DNA of 64,000 nt from CAWCWK01 sp963842125 (GTDB lineage: Bacteria; Pseudomonadota; Alphaproteobacteria; Rhizobiales; CAWCWK01): the NCBI GenBank assembly GCA_963842125.1, contig CAWJFE010000005.1, positions 2,108,001 through 2,172,000 of the forward strand. Reading direction: 5' to 3'. The number at the start of each line of letters is the position of its first letter. Position 1 is the first letter of the stretch. Position numbers and translations under genes: made by a program. Positions 1-9,217 of this stretch are shown here, piece by piece. Under the pieces are notes generated by a model. That model ran no database searches. It had not been told where the DNA came from and worked only from the letters and a program-made list of their open reading frames with translations.

Positions 1-46
1 CGGAATAGGCACCAGGGCGGCATCATCGCCTGACCGTCCCGCCCGG

Positions 47-703
47 TCAGTTCGCCACCGCGTCCTGCCCGGCGGGCGCGTTCTCATTGGCCGGCGCGCC
101 GACCGTTTCGCCCGGCCGGTCGAAATCGACGCGGGGCGCGGTCTGATCCTCGGCCGCAGCCTCGAAAGGGACCATCGGCGTGCTGCCGGAATAGAGCGTG
201 GACGCCCAGATGCGGCCGGGGAAGGTCTTCAATTCGGTGTTATAGACCCGCACGGCCTCGATGTAGTCGCGCCGCGCGATGGCGATCCGGTTCTCGGTGC
301 CCTCCAGTTGCGACTGGAGTGCGAGGAAGTTCTGGTTGGACTTGAGGTCGGGATAGCGCTCCGAGACGACCAGAAGCCGCCCGAGCGCCGAGGAGAGGGC
401 GCCCTGCGCTTCGGCATATTGCGCGATCGACGCCTGGTCGGTCGGATCGACCGTCACGTTGGCCTGCGTCGCCCTCGCCCGCGCCTCGGTGACGGCAACG
501 AGCACGTCGCGCTCCTGATCGGCATAGGCCTGGACGCTCTCCACGAGGTTCGGGATGAGGTCGGCGCGCCTTTGATACTGGTTCTGCACCTGCGCCCAGG
601 ACGCTCGCGCCGATTCCTCGAAGGTCGGGATCGTATTGACGCCGCAACCGGCGAGGAGGGGCAGCAGCAATGCGAGCGCGAGAACGCGAAACTTCGAAGG
701 CAT
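47..703 (-). CDS. LemA family lipoprotein
   Basis: A 218-residue LemA-family protein. The N-terminus has a signal peptide ending in a lipobox (LAGC, Cys at about residue 20), so it is probably a membrane-anchored lipoprotein. The body is the helical LemA domain, recognisable from WAQVQNQYQRRADLIPNLV and the following VTEARARA segment. The length is typical of the family, with an acidic, Asn/Pro-rich C-terminal tail. The molecular role of LemA proteins is not well defined. The gene is often followed by a TPM-domain membrane protein. Here an ATG-led frame on the same strand begins at position 26 or 23 just after the stop, but only eight or nine codons are inside the window, so that neighbour cannot be confirmed. 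Confidence 0.9.
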   Translation of the reverse strand: MPSKFRVLALALLLPLLAGCGVNTIPTFEESARASWAQVQNQYQRRADLIPNLVESVQAYADQERDVLVAVTEARARATQANVTVDPTDQASIAQYAEAQGALSSALGRLLVVSERYPDLKSNQNFLALQSQLEGTENRIAIARRDYIEAVRVYNTELKTFPGRIWASTLYSGSTPMVPFEAAAEDQTAPRVDFDRPGETVGAPANENAPAGQDAVAN

Positions 704-843
704 GGGACTTCACTCCGGGCGACCCGTTGTCAGAGGATGAGATAGGCGCCGCGACGGGAAGTGCCAAGCGCCCGTTCGACCGGCCTGCGGAAACACGCTA
801 GAATTGCACGAGCGACCACGCGGCTGGGGAGGCCTGAAACGCC

Positions 844-1080
844 ATGACGACAACGCATCGGCTCGCCTTCATGGCCGCGCTGACCGGGATCGCCTGGACG
901 ACGCCGGCCGATGCTGCGCGTTGCACGGACTATTCGACCTGCGAGCAGGCCGTCCGCAATTGGTGCGCGGGAAACCATCCACGCGCCGACGGGGACAATG
1001 ACGGTATTCCTTGCGAGAACGTCTGCACGTCCCGTCGGACGGTGGAAGAGATCAAGGCAGCGATCGGTTGCCTTCGCTGA
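844..1080 (+). CDS. Small secreted excalibur calcium-binding domain protein
   Basis: A 78-residue protein with an N-terminal signal peptide (residues 1-24, cleavage near ADAA) followed by a short excalibur domain. The diagnostic motif is DGDNDGIPCENVC, with the Asp ladder resembling a calcium-binding loop and paired cysteines (CTDYSTC...C...C) that probably form disulfides in the periplasm. Excalibur domains are small extracellular modules named for a conserved calcium-binding-like loop. No enzymatic partner is visible here, so the role is unknown. A weak GAGG lies about 12 nt before the ATG. Confidence 0.8.
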   Translation: MTTTHRLAFMAALTGIAWTTPADAARCTDYSTCEQAVRNWCAGNHPRADGDNDGIPCENVCTSRRTVEEIKAAIGCLR

Positions 1081-1216
1081 CCGGCCGAACGCTCGCGGCG
1101 GCGAATATTGTTTCGGCCCCGACCGCACGCCCATTGTAGCAACCTTTGCCATTTTCCATATGCACTCTGCCTGACCCTGTCGCGCCGCGACGCAGGCGTG
1201 AGGCATCCCGAACGTC

Positions 1217-2149
1217 ATGGCCTTCCTGCTCGTCGTGGTCGGTCTCGCGCTCCTCGTCATCGGCGGTGAAGCGCTGGTGCGGGGAGCGGTCGCGCTGGCC
1301 GGGCGCCTCGGCGTGTCGCCGCTCCTCATCGGCCTGACCGTCGTCGGCTTCGGCACATCGACGCCCGAGCTCGTCACAAGTCTCAACGCGGCGCTGATCG
1401 GCTCGCCCGGCATCGCGATCGGCAACGTCGTCGGCTCCAACACGGCCAACATCCTTCTCATCCTCGGCATCGGCGCCCTCATCACCCCGATCGCGGTCGC
1501 GCGCGAGACCTTCCGGCGCGATGGCGCGGCGCTGGCGACTGCGACGGCCCTCTGCGTTGTCGCCGTTCTTCTCGGCGAGGTCGGTCGCGTGATGGGCGTC
1601 GCGCTGATGCTCGGTCTCGCCGGCTATCTCGTGCTGAGCTATCTCGGAGAGCGCCGCGTACCTAGCGCCGAGCCTGACATCGATACCACGCCGACAATAC
1701 CGCTCCGGCGCTCGCTCGCGCTCGCCATCGGCGGCATCGCCATCACGATCCTCGGGGCGAAGCTGCTCGTCGATGGCGCGATCGACGTCGCGCGCGCCTT
1801 CGGTCTGTCCGAAGCGGCGATCGGGCTCACCATCGTCGCGGTCGGCACGTCGATGCCCGAGCTCGTGACCTCCGTCATGGCCGCGCTCCGGCGCCAGTCC
1901 GACATCGCCTTCGGCAACGTCATCGGCTCCAACATCTACAACGTGCTCGGCATTCTCGGCATCACGGCCGTCGTCTCGCCGCTCGCGGTGCCGCCGCAGA
2001 TCGCATCGCTCGACATCTGGGTGATGGCGGCGGCGACCCTCCTTCTCCTCGTCTTCGCGACCACCGGGCGGCAGATCGCGCGGTGGGAGGGCGGCGTCTT
2101 CGTGGGGCTCTACGTGGCCTATACGAGTTGGCTGCTCCTGCTGTCGTGA
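1217..2149 (+). CDS. Calcium/sodium antiporter (CaCA family, YrbG-like)
   Basis: A 310-residue inner-membrane cation exchanger. It has the internal pseudo-duplication of the CaCA superfamily: two Na_Ca_ex halves, each with an alpha-repeat. The first contains GFGTSTPELVTS and GNVVGSNTANILLILG; the second contains AVGTSMPELVTS and GNVIGSNIYNVLGILG. These acidic PEL motifs line the ion pathway. Ten or so hydrophobic segments are visible and the length matches bacterial YrbG-type exchangers. It is monocistronic and converges with the helicase gene, whose stop lies one base away. Confidence 0.92.
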   Translation: MAFLLVVVGLALLVIGGEALVRGAVALAGRLGVSPLLIGLTVVGFGTSTPELVTSLNAALIGSPGIAIGNVVGSNTANILLILGIGALITPIAVARETFRRDGAALATATALCVVAVLLGEVGRVMGVALMLGLAGYLVLSYLGERRVPSAEPDIDTTPTIPLRRSLALAIGGIAITILGAKLLVDGAIDVARAFGLSEAAIGLTIVAVGTSMPELVTSVMAALRRQSDIAFGNVIGSNIYNVLGILGITAVVSPLAVPPQIASLDIWVMAAATLLLLVFATTGRQIARWEGGVFVGLYVAYTSWLLLLS

Positions 2150-2150
2150 T

Positions 2151-3275
2151 CTAGCGCACCACCGTCACCCGCTCCGCGGCCCGCGTGATCGCCGTATAGA
2201 GCCAACGCTCGCGGTGCTCCTTGAAGGCGTAGCTCTCGTCGAAGAGGACGACGTCGTCCCATTGCGAGCCCTGTGCCTTGTGGACGGTGAGGGCGTAGCC
2301 GTAGTCGAAGGCGTCGTAATTGCGCTGCACCCGCCAGGGTACGTCGCCGGCCTCGCCCGTGAACGCGTCGCGCAGGACCTTCGCCTTGATGGTGCCCTTG
2401 GTGGTCTCGTCGGCCGACTTGACGAGCAGCGTCATGGCCGGGCCCTTGGGGCGGGCGGCGTGGGTCACGTCCCAGAGGGAGCCGTTGAGGAGCCCCTTCT
2501 TTGCGTTGTTCCTTAGGCAGACGAGCCGATCGCCAGCGACGGGCTCGGTGCCCTCGAAGCCGGCCAGCTCGCGCAGCCGCGCGTTGTAGCGCGCACGCGT
2601 TCGGTTGATGCCGACGAGGACCTGGTCGGACGCCTCGACGTCCTCCGTCGAGAGGTCGCGCTTGGAGATGATCCGGCTCGAGCCATAATCTCCCGCCTCC
2701 AGCCGCTCGCCCGCGCGCACGGTGCTCGCCATCCGGATGATCGGATTGTCGGCGGCCTGACGGTGGATGTCGGTGAGGAGAACGTCGGGCTCGGCATCGG
2801 TGAAGTAGCCGCCGCCCGAGACCGGCGGCAGCTGCCCCGGATCGCCGAGCACGAGGATGGGCGTGCCGAAGCTGAGGAGGTCCTTGCCGAGCGCTTCGTC
2901 CACCATCGAACACTCGTCGATGACGATGAGCCTCGCCTTGCCGACAGGCGAGGAGCGGTTGAGCGTGAACTCGGGCGAATCGCCCTTCGCCTCGGTCTCG
3001 TCGTCGTCCTCGTCGTCGTCCCGCACCTTGGGCCGGTAGATCATCGAGTGGATGGTGCGCGCGTTGTCGGCGCCCTTCTCCCTCAGCACCTGCGCCGCCT
3101 TGCCGGTGAAGGCGCCGAAGAGCACCTCGCCCTCCACGCCTTCCGCGATGTGCCGCGCGAGCGTCGTCTTGCCGGTGCCGGCATAGCCGAAGAGCCGGAA
3201 GATGGGATCGGCGCCCGATACCATCCACGTGTTGACGGCCGAGAGCGCGTCGTCCTGCTGGGGGGAGAACTTCAA
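2151..3275 (-). CDS. RecD-like ATP-dependent DNA helicase (superfamily 1)
   Basis: A superfamily-1 helicase of the compact RecD/Dda type, about 374 residues, probably moving 5'-3' on DNA. Motifs seen in order: Q-motif region FSPQQDDALSAV, Walker A GYAGTGKTTL, Walker B VIDECSMVDE, motif III LGDPGQLPPVSGGG, motif V VHKAQGSQWDD and motif VI YTAITRAAERV. The start is uncertain. The conserved family N-terminus begins at LKFSPQQDD, where a TTG codon at 3275 is the nearest plausible start. The next ATG (3431) would add about 52 residues of unfamily-like sequence overlapping the promoter and leader of the divergent binding-protein gene. Neither start has a clear ribosome binding site. Confidence 0.85.
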   Translation of the reverse strand: MKFSPQQDDALSAVNTWMVSGADPIFRLFGYAGTGKTTLARHIAEGVEGEVLFGAFTGKAAQVLREKGADNARTIHSMIYRPKVRDDDEDDDETEAKGDSPEFTLNRSSPVGKARLIVIDECSMVDEALGKDLLSFGTPILVLGDPGQLPPVSGGGYFTDAEPDVLLTDIHRQAADNPIIRMASTVRAGERLEAGDYGSSRIISKRDLSTEDVEASDQVLVGINRTRARYNARLRELAGFEGTEPVAGDRLVCLRNNAKKGLLNGSLWDVTHAARPKGPAMTLLVKSADETTKGTIKAKVLRDAFTGEAGDVPWRVQRNYDAFDYGYALTVHKAQGSQWDDVVLFDESYAFKEHRERWLYTAITRAAERVTVVR

Positions 3276-3474
3276 GGCGATGGTCCGTATCGAGGTGGTC
3301 GGAGCGGTGTAGAACGCTTCGCGAACACGAGCAAACGCCGCCCGCGCGCCCCCAACGGAAGACCCGGTTGAATTGCTCGAAGATTCGCGCCATCGTGCCG
3401 CACGCCGCGCGATCCGCGGACGAAACAGCATGGGAGAGCCGGGAGCAACAACCGGCCACCTCGGAGGACACCGA

Positions 3475-4749
3475 ATGACCAAGACCACACTTCTCGCCAC
3501 GGCCGCGTCTGCGGCCCTCGCCCTCAGTCTCAACGCCGCGTCGGCGCAGGAGCTGCGCTTCCAGTGCTATCAGGACGGCGCCGAGTGCGACACGATCGAT
3601 GCGCTCCTCGACGAGTTCGAGGCGGCCAATGAGGGCATCACCGTCACCGTCGACGTGGTGCCCTATCAGGCGATCCTGGAAAGTCTGCCCGTTCAGCTCA
3701 GCAGCGGTGAGGGCCCGGATCTCGCCCGCGTCACCGATCTCGGCGGTCTGGCGCAATACATGCTCGACATCTCGTCTTACGTCGACGCCGCCTATTGGGA
3801 GGAAGCCTACGGACCGACCCTCGCCTGGACCCGCGTCAACGGCGAAGGCGATATGGGCATCTACGCCCTATCCGACGCACTGACGGCGACCGGACCTTAC
3901 GTCAACGCCACGCTCTTCGAGCAGGCCGGCGTAGAGATGCCGGGCGCCGGCGCGACCTATGAGGACTGGGCGAACGCCGCCCGCGAGGTCGCCGAGGCGA
4001 CGGGCGTCGACTTTCCCATGGCGGTCGACCGCTCCGGCCACCGCTATGCCGGCCCCGCCATCTCCTACGGCGCCAAGCTCTTCGACGAGAACGGCGACCC
4101 GATCGTCGTCGACGATGGCTTCAAGGCCTGGACCGAGCAGTTCGTGACCTGGAACCAGGATGGCACGATCGCCGAGGACGTCTGGGCCGGTGCCGGCGGT
4201 GCGACCTATCAGGATGCGGCGGCCGAGTTCATCAATGGCGGCCTCGTCTACTACCTCTCCGGCTCCTGGCAGATCGGCCGCATGGGCCGCGATATCGGTG
4301 ATGCGTTCGATTGGCAGGCCGTCCCAGCCGCCTGCGGTCCGGCCGGCGTCTGCACCGGCATTCCGGGCGGCGCGGCCATTGTCGGCCTCAAGGTCACCGA
4401 GCACCCCGAGGCCGTCGCCAAGGTAATGGACTTCCTCGCGCAGGAAGACATCGCGACCCGCTACGCCGCCCGCACCAAATCGATCCCTGCCCATCGTGGC
4501 GTCCAGGCCGCCGGCGTCGAGTACGAGGATGCGACCGATTCGGAGAAGGCGGCGCTCGCGACGTTCTCGAAGTCGCTGCTCGGCTTCGCGCCCGAAGCCT
4601 TCGCCTTCCAGGGCTACAAGAACAACCGTGCGATCATGAACGCCACCGTCGCGCGCGTAACCCAAGCCATCGTCGGCGAATCGACGGTCGACGAGGCGCT
4701 TGCCCGCGTCGACGAAGACGTGGCCGAAGCCGTCGCGGCGGCCGAGTAG
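3475..4749 (+). CDS. Sugar ABC transporter substrate-binding protein
   Basis: A periplasmic family-1 extracellular solute-binding protein of 424 residues. It starts with a Sec signal peptide (cleavage after ASAQ, near residue 24). The mature protein opens ELRFQCYQDGAECDT and has the binding-protein core DLARVTDLGGLAQYML. Four cysteines in two close pairs (CYQDGAEC; CGPAGVC) probably form disulfides. The ATG at 3475 was chosen because a strong GGAGG lies seven bases upstream and it begins the signal peptide. It is the first gene of a carbohydrate importer operon that continues with a cupin, two permeases, an ATPase and a GH31 glucosidase. The ligand is therefore probably an alpha-glucoside, but this is inferred from context only. 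Confidence 0.9.
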   Translation: MTKTTLLATAASAALALSLNAASAQELRFQCYQDGAECDTIDALLDEFEAANEGITVTVDVVPYQAILESLPVQLSSGEGPDLARVTDLGGLAQYMLDISSYVDAAYWEEAYGPTLAWTRVNGEGDMGIYALSDALTATGPYVNATLFEQAGVEMPGAGATYEDWANAAREVAEATGVDFPMAVDRSGHRYAGPAISYGAKLFDENGDPIVVDDGFKAWTEQFVTWNQDGTIAEDVWAGAGGATYQDAAAEFINGGLVYYLSGSWQIGRMGRDIGDAFDWQAVPAACGPAGVCTGIPGGAAIVGLKVTEHPEAVAKVMDFLAQEDIATRYAARTKSIPAHRGVQAAGVEYEDATDSEKAALATFSKSLLGFAPEAFAFQGYKNNRAIMNATVARVTQAIVGESTVDEALARVDEDVAEAVAAAE

Positions 4750-4756
4750 GCCTCGA

Positions 4757-4785
4757 CCGGCCGCGTGGCTTCCGCGCGCGGCCGG
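4757..4785 (+). promoter_or_regulatory. Intercistronic hairpin after binding-protein gene
   Basis: A perfect 9-bp inverted repeat (CCGGCCGCG / CGCGGCCGG, 11-nt loop) begins eight bases after the binding-protein stop and ends before the cupin start. It has no T-run, so it is more likely an mRNA-stabilising or attenuating hairpin than a full terminator. Such hairpins often raise binding protein over membrane components. Confidence 0.6.
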
Positions 4786-4802
4786 ATGACGGGTCCGATG
4801 AC

Positions 4803-5195
4803 ATGACGGGCAAGCCCCATATCGAGTTTCGGCAGTTGAGCGATGCGGAAGGCTGGGCGCCAGCGCCCGGCTATCCGCCCACGATCGTCGCCGAGGAGCG
4901 CATCCTCGCCAGCGATTTCGACGAGGCGGCCGGTCGGGGGAGCTATACTCGCCTTCTTCGCTTCGCGCCCGGAGGCCGAACGGACGAGCCCGTCGCGCAC
5001 GACTATTGGGAAGAGGTCTATCTTCTCGAGGGCGACCTCACCGTTGGAACGGACCCGGCGGGCCGCGAGACCTTCCACGCCCCGACCTATGCCTGCCGCC
5101 CGCCCGGCGCCGTCCACGGGCCCTTCGCGACGACGAATGGCTGCACGATGCTGGAACTGCGCTACTTCACCGCCGCAACCGGTTCGATCGCATGA
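4803..5195 (+). CDS. Cupin-domain protein within the sugar ABC operon
   Basis: A 130-residue single-domain cupin. The beta-barrel metal motif is seen as EPVAHDYWEEVYLLEGDLTV (motif 1, with His and Glu ligands) and PPGAVHGPF (motif 2 His). It resembles small cupins of the ChrR/anti-sigma-like or sugar-binding type, but no specific reaction can be assigned. It lies between the binding-protein and first permease genes, all on one strand with short gaps, so it is almost certainly co-transcribed. A role as a sugar isomerase, or as a sugar-sensing or accessory protein, is possible but unproved. The ATG at 4803 precedes the first family-like residues. Confidence 0.8.
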   Translation: MTGKPHIEFRQLSDAEGWAPAPGYPPTIVAEERILASDFDEAAGRGSYTRLLRFAPGGRTDEPVAHDYWEEVYLLEGDLTVGTDPAGRETFHAPTYACRPPGAVHGPFATTNGCTMLELRYFTAATGSIA

Positions 5196-5208
5196 CGAGG
5201 CACTCGCG

Positions 5209-6225
5209 ATGACGTCGCCCGCCGCGCCCCTCGCCGCGCTCGTCTCGTCGGTCGGCGGCTTCGTCTATCGCGGCGCGTTCAACCTTCTCGAATGGCCGAT
5301 GCGCGCCATCCAGACGATGACAGGCGTGCAGCGCATCGCCTGGGCGTTCCTCTTGCCCAACCTCGTTATCTTCGGCCTCTTCACGTTCCTGCCGATCATC
5401 CTCAACTTCGCCTACGCGCTGACGGGGTCGGACCGCATACTCCTCGCCGACCGCCCCTATGTGGGCACCGAGAACTTCGCCTCCCTTCTCGATTGCGAGA
5501 GCTTCTTCGACCCCAACTCCTGCCGCCGCGACGTCTTCCTGCGGGCCGTCCACAACACGGCCTGGTTCGTCGTCCTGCAAGTCGGCTTCATGGTCTTCTT
5601 CGCGCTCGTCACGGCGCTGATTCTCAATCGGAACATCCCGGCGCGCGGATTCTTTCGCGCCGTCTTCTTCTACCCCGTGCTCCTGTCGCCCGTCGTCGTC
5701 GCGCTCATCTGGAAATGGGTGCTGCAACGCTACGGCATCCTCAACGCGGGGCTCGATGCCGTCGGCATGGACACGGTCAACTGGCTGGTGCGGGCCGACT
5801 GGGCGTTCTTCTGGATCGTCTTCGTGTCGATCTGGGCGCATATGGGCTTCTACACCCTCATCCTCCTCGCCGGCCTCCAGGCCATCCCGTCCGATGTCTA
5901 CGAGGCCGCCGAGATGGACGGCACGTCGCATTGGCGCACCTTCCGCCGCATCACGCTGCCACTTCTGATGCCGACGATGACGGTCGTCCTCGTCCTCAGC
6001 CTCATCCGCGCCGTGCAGGCGTTCGATGAGATCTTCGTCCTGACGGGTGGCGGCCCCGGCACGGCGACGACGCTCATCCTCCAGTACATTTACGAGACCG
6101 GCTTCTCGACGCGCCCGCAACTCTTCGGCCTCGCCGCCGCGGCCTCTATCCTGATGGCCTCGGTCCTCATCGTGCTGACGTTGTTGCAGCTCTGGGCGAG
6201 CCGGTCGAAGGCGGAGGAGGGCTGA
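5209..6225 (+). CDS. Sugar ABC transporter permease (MalF-type)
   Basis: A 338-residue inner-membrane permease of the carbohydrate uptake (CUT1) family. Six core transmembrane helices are visible after an N-terminal amphipathic stretch. The EAA loop that docks to the ATPase is EAAEMDGTSHWRTFRRITLPLL. A periplasmic insert with two cysteines (DCESFFDPNSC) sits between helices 1 and 2. The start at 5209 follows the cupin stop by 13 bases. The last base of the stop overlaps the A of the next permease's ATG, indicating translational coupling. Confidence 0.9.
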   Translation: MTSPAAPLAALVSSVGGFVYRGAFNLLEWPMRAIQTMTGVQRIAWAFLLPNLVIFGLFTFLPIILNFAYALTGSDRILLADRPYVGTENFASLLDCESFFDPNSCRRDVFLRAVHNTAWFVVLQVGFMVFFALVTALILNRNIPARGFFRAVFFYPVLLSPVVVALIWKWVLQRYGILNAGLDAVGMDTVNWLVRADWAFFWIVFVSIWAHMGFYTLILLAGLQAIPSDVYEAAEMDGTSHWRTFRRITLPLLMPTMTVVLVLSLIRAVQAFDEIFVLTGGGPGTATTLILQYIYETGFSTRPQLFGLAAAASILMASVLIVLTLLQLWASRSKAEEG

Positions 6226-7300
6226 TGACCGCCACGACACAGCCCCGCACCGGCCTCCTCGCCTTCCTCACCCGCCGCCGGGGCCGCAGGAAGGCCGACG
6301 TGACCGACTGGATCACCTGGGCCTATCTCGCGCTGGGCGTCGTGCTCATGTTCGGCCCCGTCATCTGGATCGCGCTGTCCAGCTTCAAGACCGAGGCCGG
6401 CATTGCCGAGTACCCGCCGACGCTGCTGCCGCTCGCGGCCGAGACCGTCGTCGTGGAGGGCTACGAGGAGCCCCTGCCGCTCTACACGCGTCACCGGCGG
6501 CGACTACGAAGGCCGCACGCTGGCGCAGATCCGCCGCATCGGGCTCAACGCGCAGATGGTCGATCCCGGCAGCGCCCGGCGAGCGACTCGATGTCAACAT
6601 CGCCGATCGCGAGCCGGTCAGGAGCTTCTCGCCGGCCTTCGAGAACTATACCGAGCTCTTCGAGCGCTTCGACTTCATGCGCTATTTCTGGAACTCGACC
6701 TTCATCACCATCGTCGCGACGATCATCACCGTCCTCTTCAACTCCATGGCCGCCTTCGCGCTCGCGAAGTACAAGTTCCGCGGCCGCACCATGGTCTTCG
6801 TTCTCATTATCGCGACCTTGATGATCCCGCCGACCATCAGTCTCGTGCCGATCTATACGGTCGTCTCGGCCCTCGGGCTCGTGAACTCGCCCTGGGGCGT
6901 CATCTGGCCGGCCGTGGCGACGCCGACGGGCGTCTTCCTGCTGCGCCAATACATGCTCACCATTCCCGACGACCTCCTCGACGCCGCGCGCATGGACAAC
7001 GCCTCGGAGTGGAAGGTCTATTGGCGCATCGTCCTGCCGCTCGCCGCGCCGGCCATCGCGGTCCTCGTCATCTTCTCCGTCATGTGGCGCTGGAACGAGT
7101 TCCTCTGGCCTCTCATCGTCCTCAACCGCTCCGAGGAGTTCACCTTGCAGCTCGCCCTCAACGCCTTCCAGGGCGAGTTGCAAACCCAGTGGACCAACCT
7201 CCTCGCCATGACGATGCTGACGCTGCTGCCGATCACATTGGTGTTCGTGGTGTTGCAGAAGTATATTACGGCCGGGATCGCGCAGACGGGGGTGAAGTGA
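6225..7300 (+). pseudogene. Sugar ABC transporter permease (MalG-type), two frame breaks
   Basis: Second permease of the importer. The reading phase changes twice: near 6488-6495, and again near 6570-6585. The intended protein reads ...EEPLPLYT, then VTGGDYEGRTLAQIRRIG, then APGERLDVNIADREPV, then NYTELFERFDFMRYFWNST and onward to ...AGIAQTGVK. The EAA loop (DAARMDNASEWKVYWRIVLPL) and all transmembrane segments are present. Both breaks need a single extra base, and coding quality is retained throughout, so sequencing or assembly error is more likely than decay. If real, the gene would give only a truncated N-terminus. The periplasmic loop between helices 1 and 2 is longer than usual (about 85 residues). 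Confidence 0.8.
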
Positions 7301-7306
7301 CTTTCT

Positions 7307-7905
7307 ATGGCTAACCCCATTGACGAAGATGAAAATCTGCAAAAAGCCCTCGGACTATATGTTGGTCGTTGGGGCATGCTTGAGGTCGCTATAGGCTCAA
7401 TTTTTCTTCATGTTTTTGAGATTCCATCAGCTAAAGCTGCCGCGCTCTTTTCTTATTTTGGCAACGTTGACCAGCAAAGAAGCGTCAGACTCCGGATGCT
7501 CGAATTCAATGAAAGTCTCAATTCTGAGGAAATTGCGACTATCTGAGTTATTGAAAGAGATTAAGAAATGTTTTCGGAAACGTAATTTTTACATCCACTT
7601 ACCTTTGGACGTAGGCAGTCTGGCACCTCGCAAGATCTATATAAGATGAAGAAAGCGTCATCAGGACAAATCCGTACATCGCGGAGCCGTTCGAAATAGA
7701 CGATCTTGTGAGGGAATGTGAGGGAGTGCGAGCCCTTTCAGACGATTGCTTCTCAGCCACGAGACAGTTTATGACTCGGCAGAAACGCCGGATAGAAGAT
7801 CAAGAAGAATCGCTTCAAGAAGCCATTAACTCGCTTAGCACAGAGTTCAAAACTAACTCGGGAGGATTATTGCAATCGATACTTGGCGCCGTGGCCGACA
7901 GATGA
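7307..7905 (+). pseudogene. Low-GC hypothetical gene inserted in the ABC operon, frame breaks
   Basis: An unrecognised gene of about 200 codons, much more AT-rich than its neighbours and with different codon use. It begins at ATG 7307 (MANPIDEDENLQKALGLY...). The frame appears to shift near 7540-7550 (to LLKEIKKCFRKRNFYIH) and near 7635-7645 (to DEESVIRTNPYIAEPFEID) and ends at TGA 7905. The middle segment RNFYIH followed by Leu/Pro-rich residues resembles helical hypothetical proteins with an RN-x-x-x-H motif. The C-terminus is predicted coiled (RRIEDQEESLQEAINSL). It separates the second permease gene from the ATPase gene of a single transporter, so it was probably acquired horizontally. 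The function is unknown. Confidence 0.55.
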
Positions 7906-7922
7906 TTTAAAGGACTAATCTG

Positions 7923-9011
<1,089 letters not shown>

Positions 9012-9217
9012 GCCCTCAAACGCCTCGTGATCGGCGAGGCGGCCGTGAGCGGCTACGCGGACAACGGCGCCGTCGCCGGTTTCCGGTGAGAGGGACGTCG
9101 TCGACGTGGTGAAGGGCTTGCGGTGGCCATCCTGATCTCGACCGCATTCATGGCCCGTTCTTCGATCGCCGGCAACCAGTCGGCCCGAAGCGCAAGCGCC
9201 TCGCCCGCGCCGGAGCG

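Noticed and set aside
1081..1216. Riboswitch upstream of the Ca2+/Na+ antiporter
   Set aside because: Only 136 bp and no recognisable conserved riboswitch core.
9012..9217. Extra small gene between the ATPase and GH31 genes
   Set aside because: No frame with both a start and family-like sequence; may instead contain a displaced 5' end of GH31.
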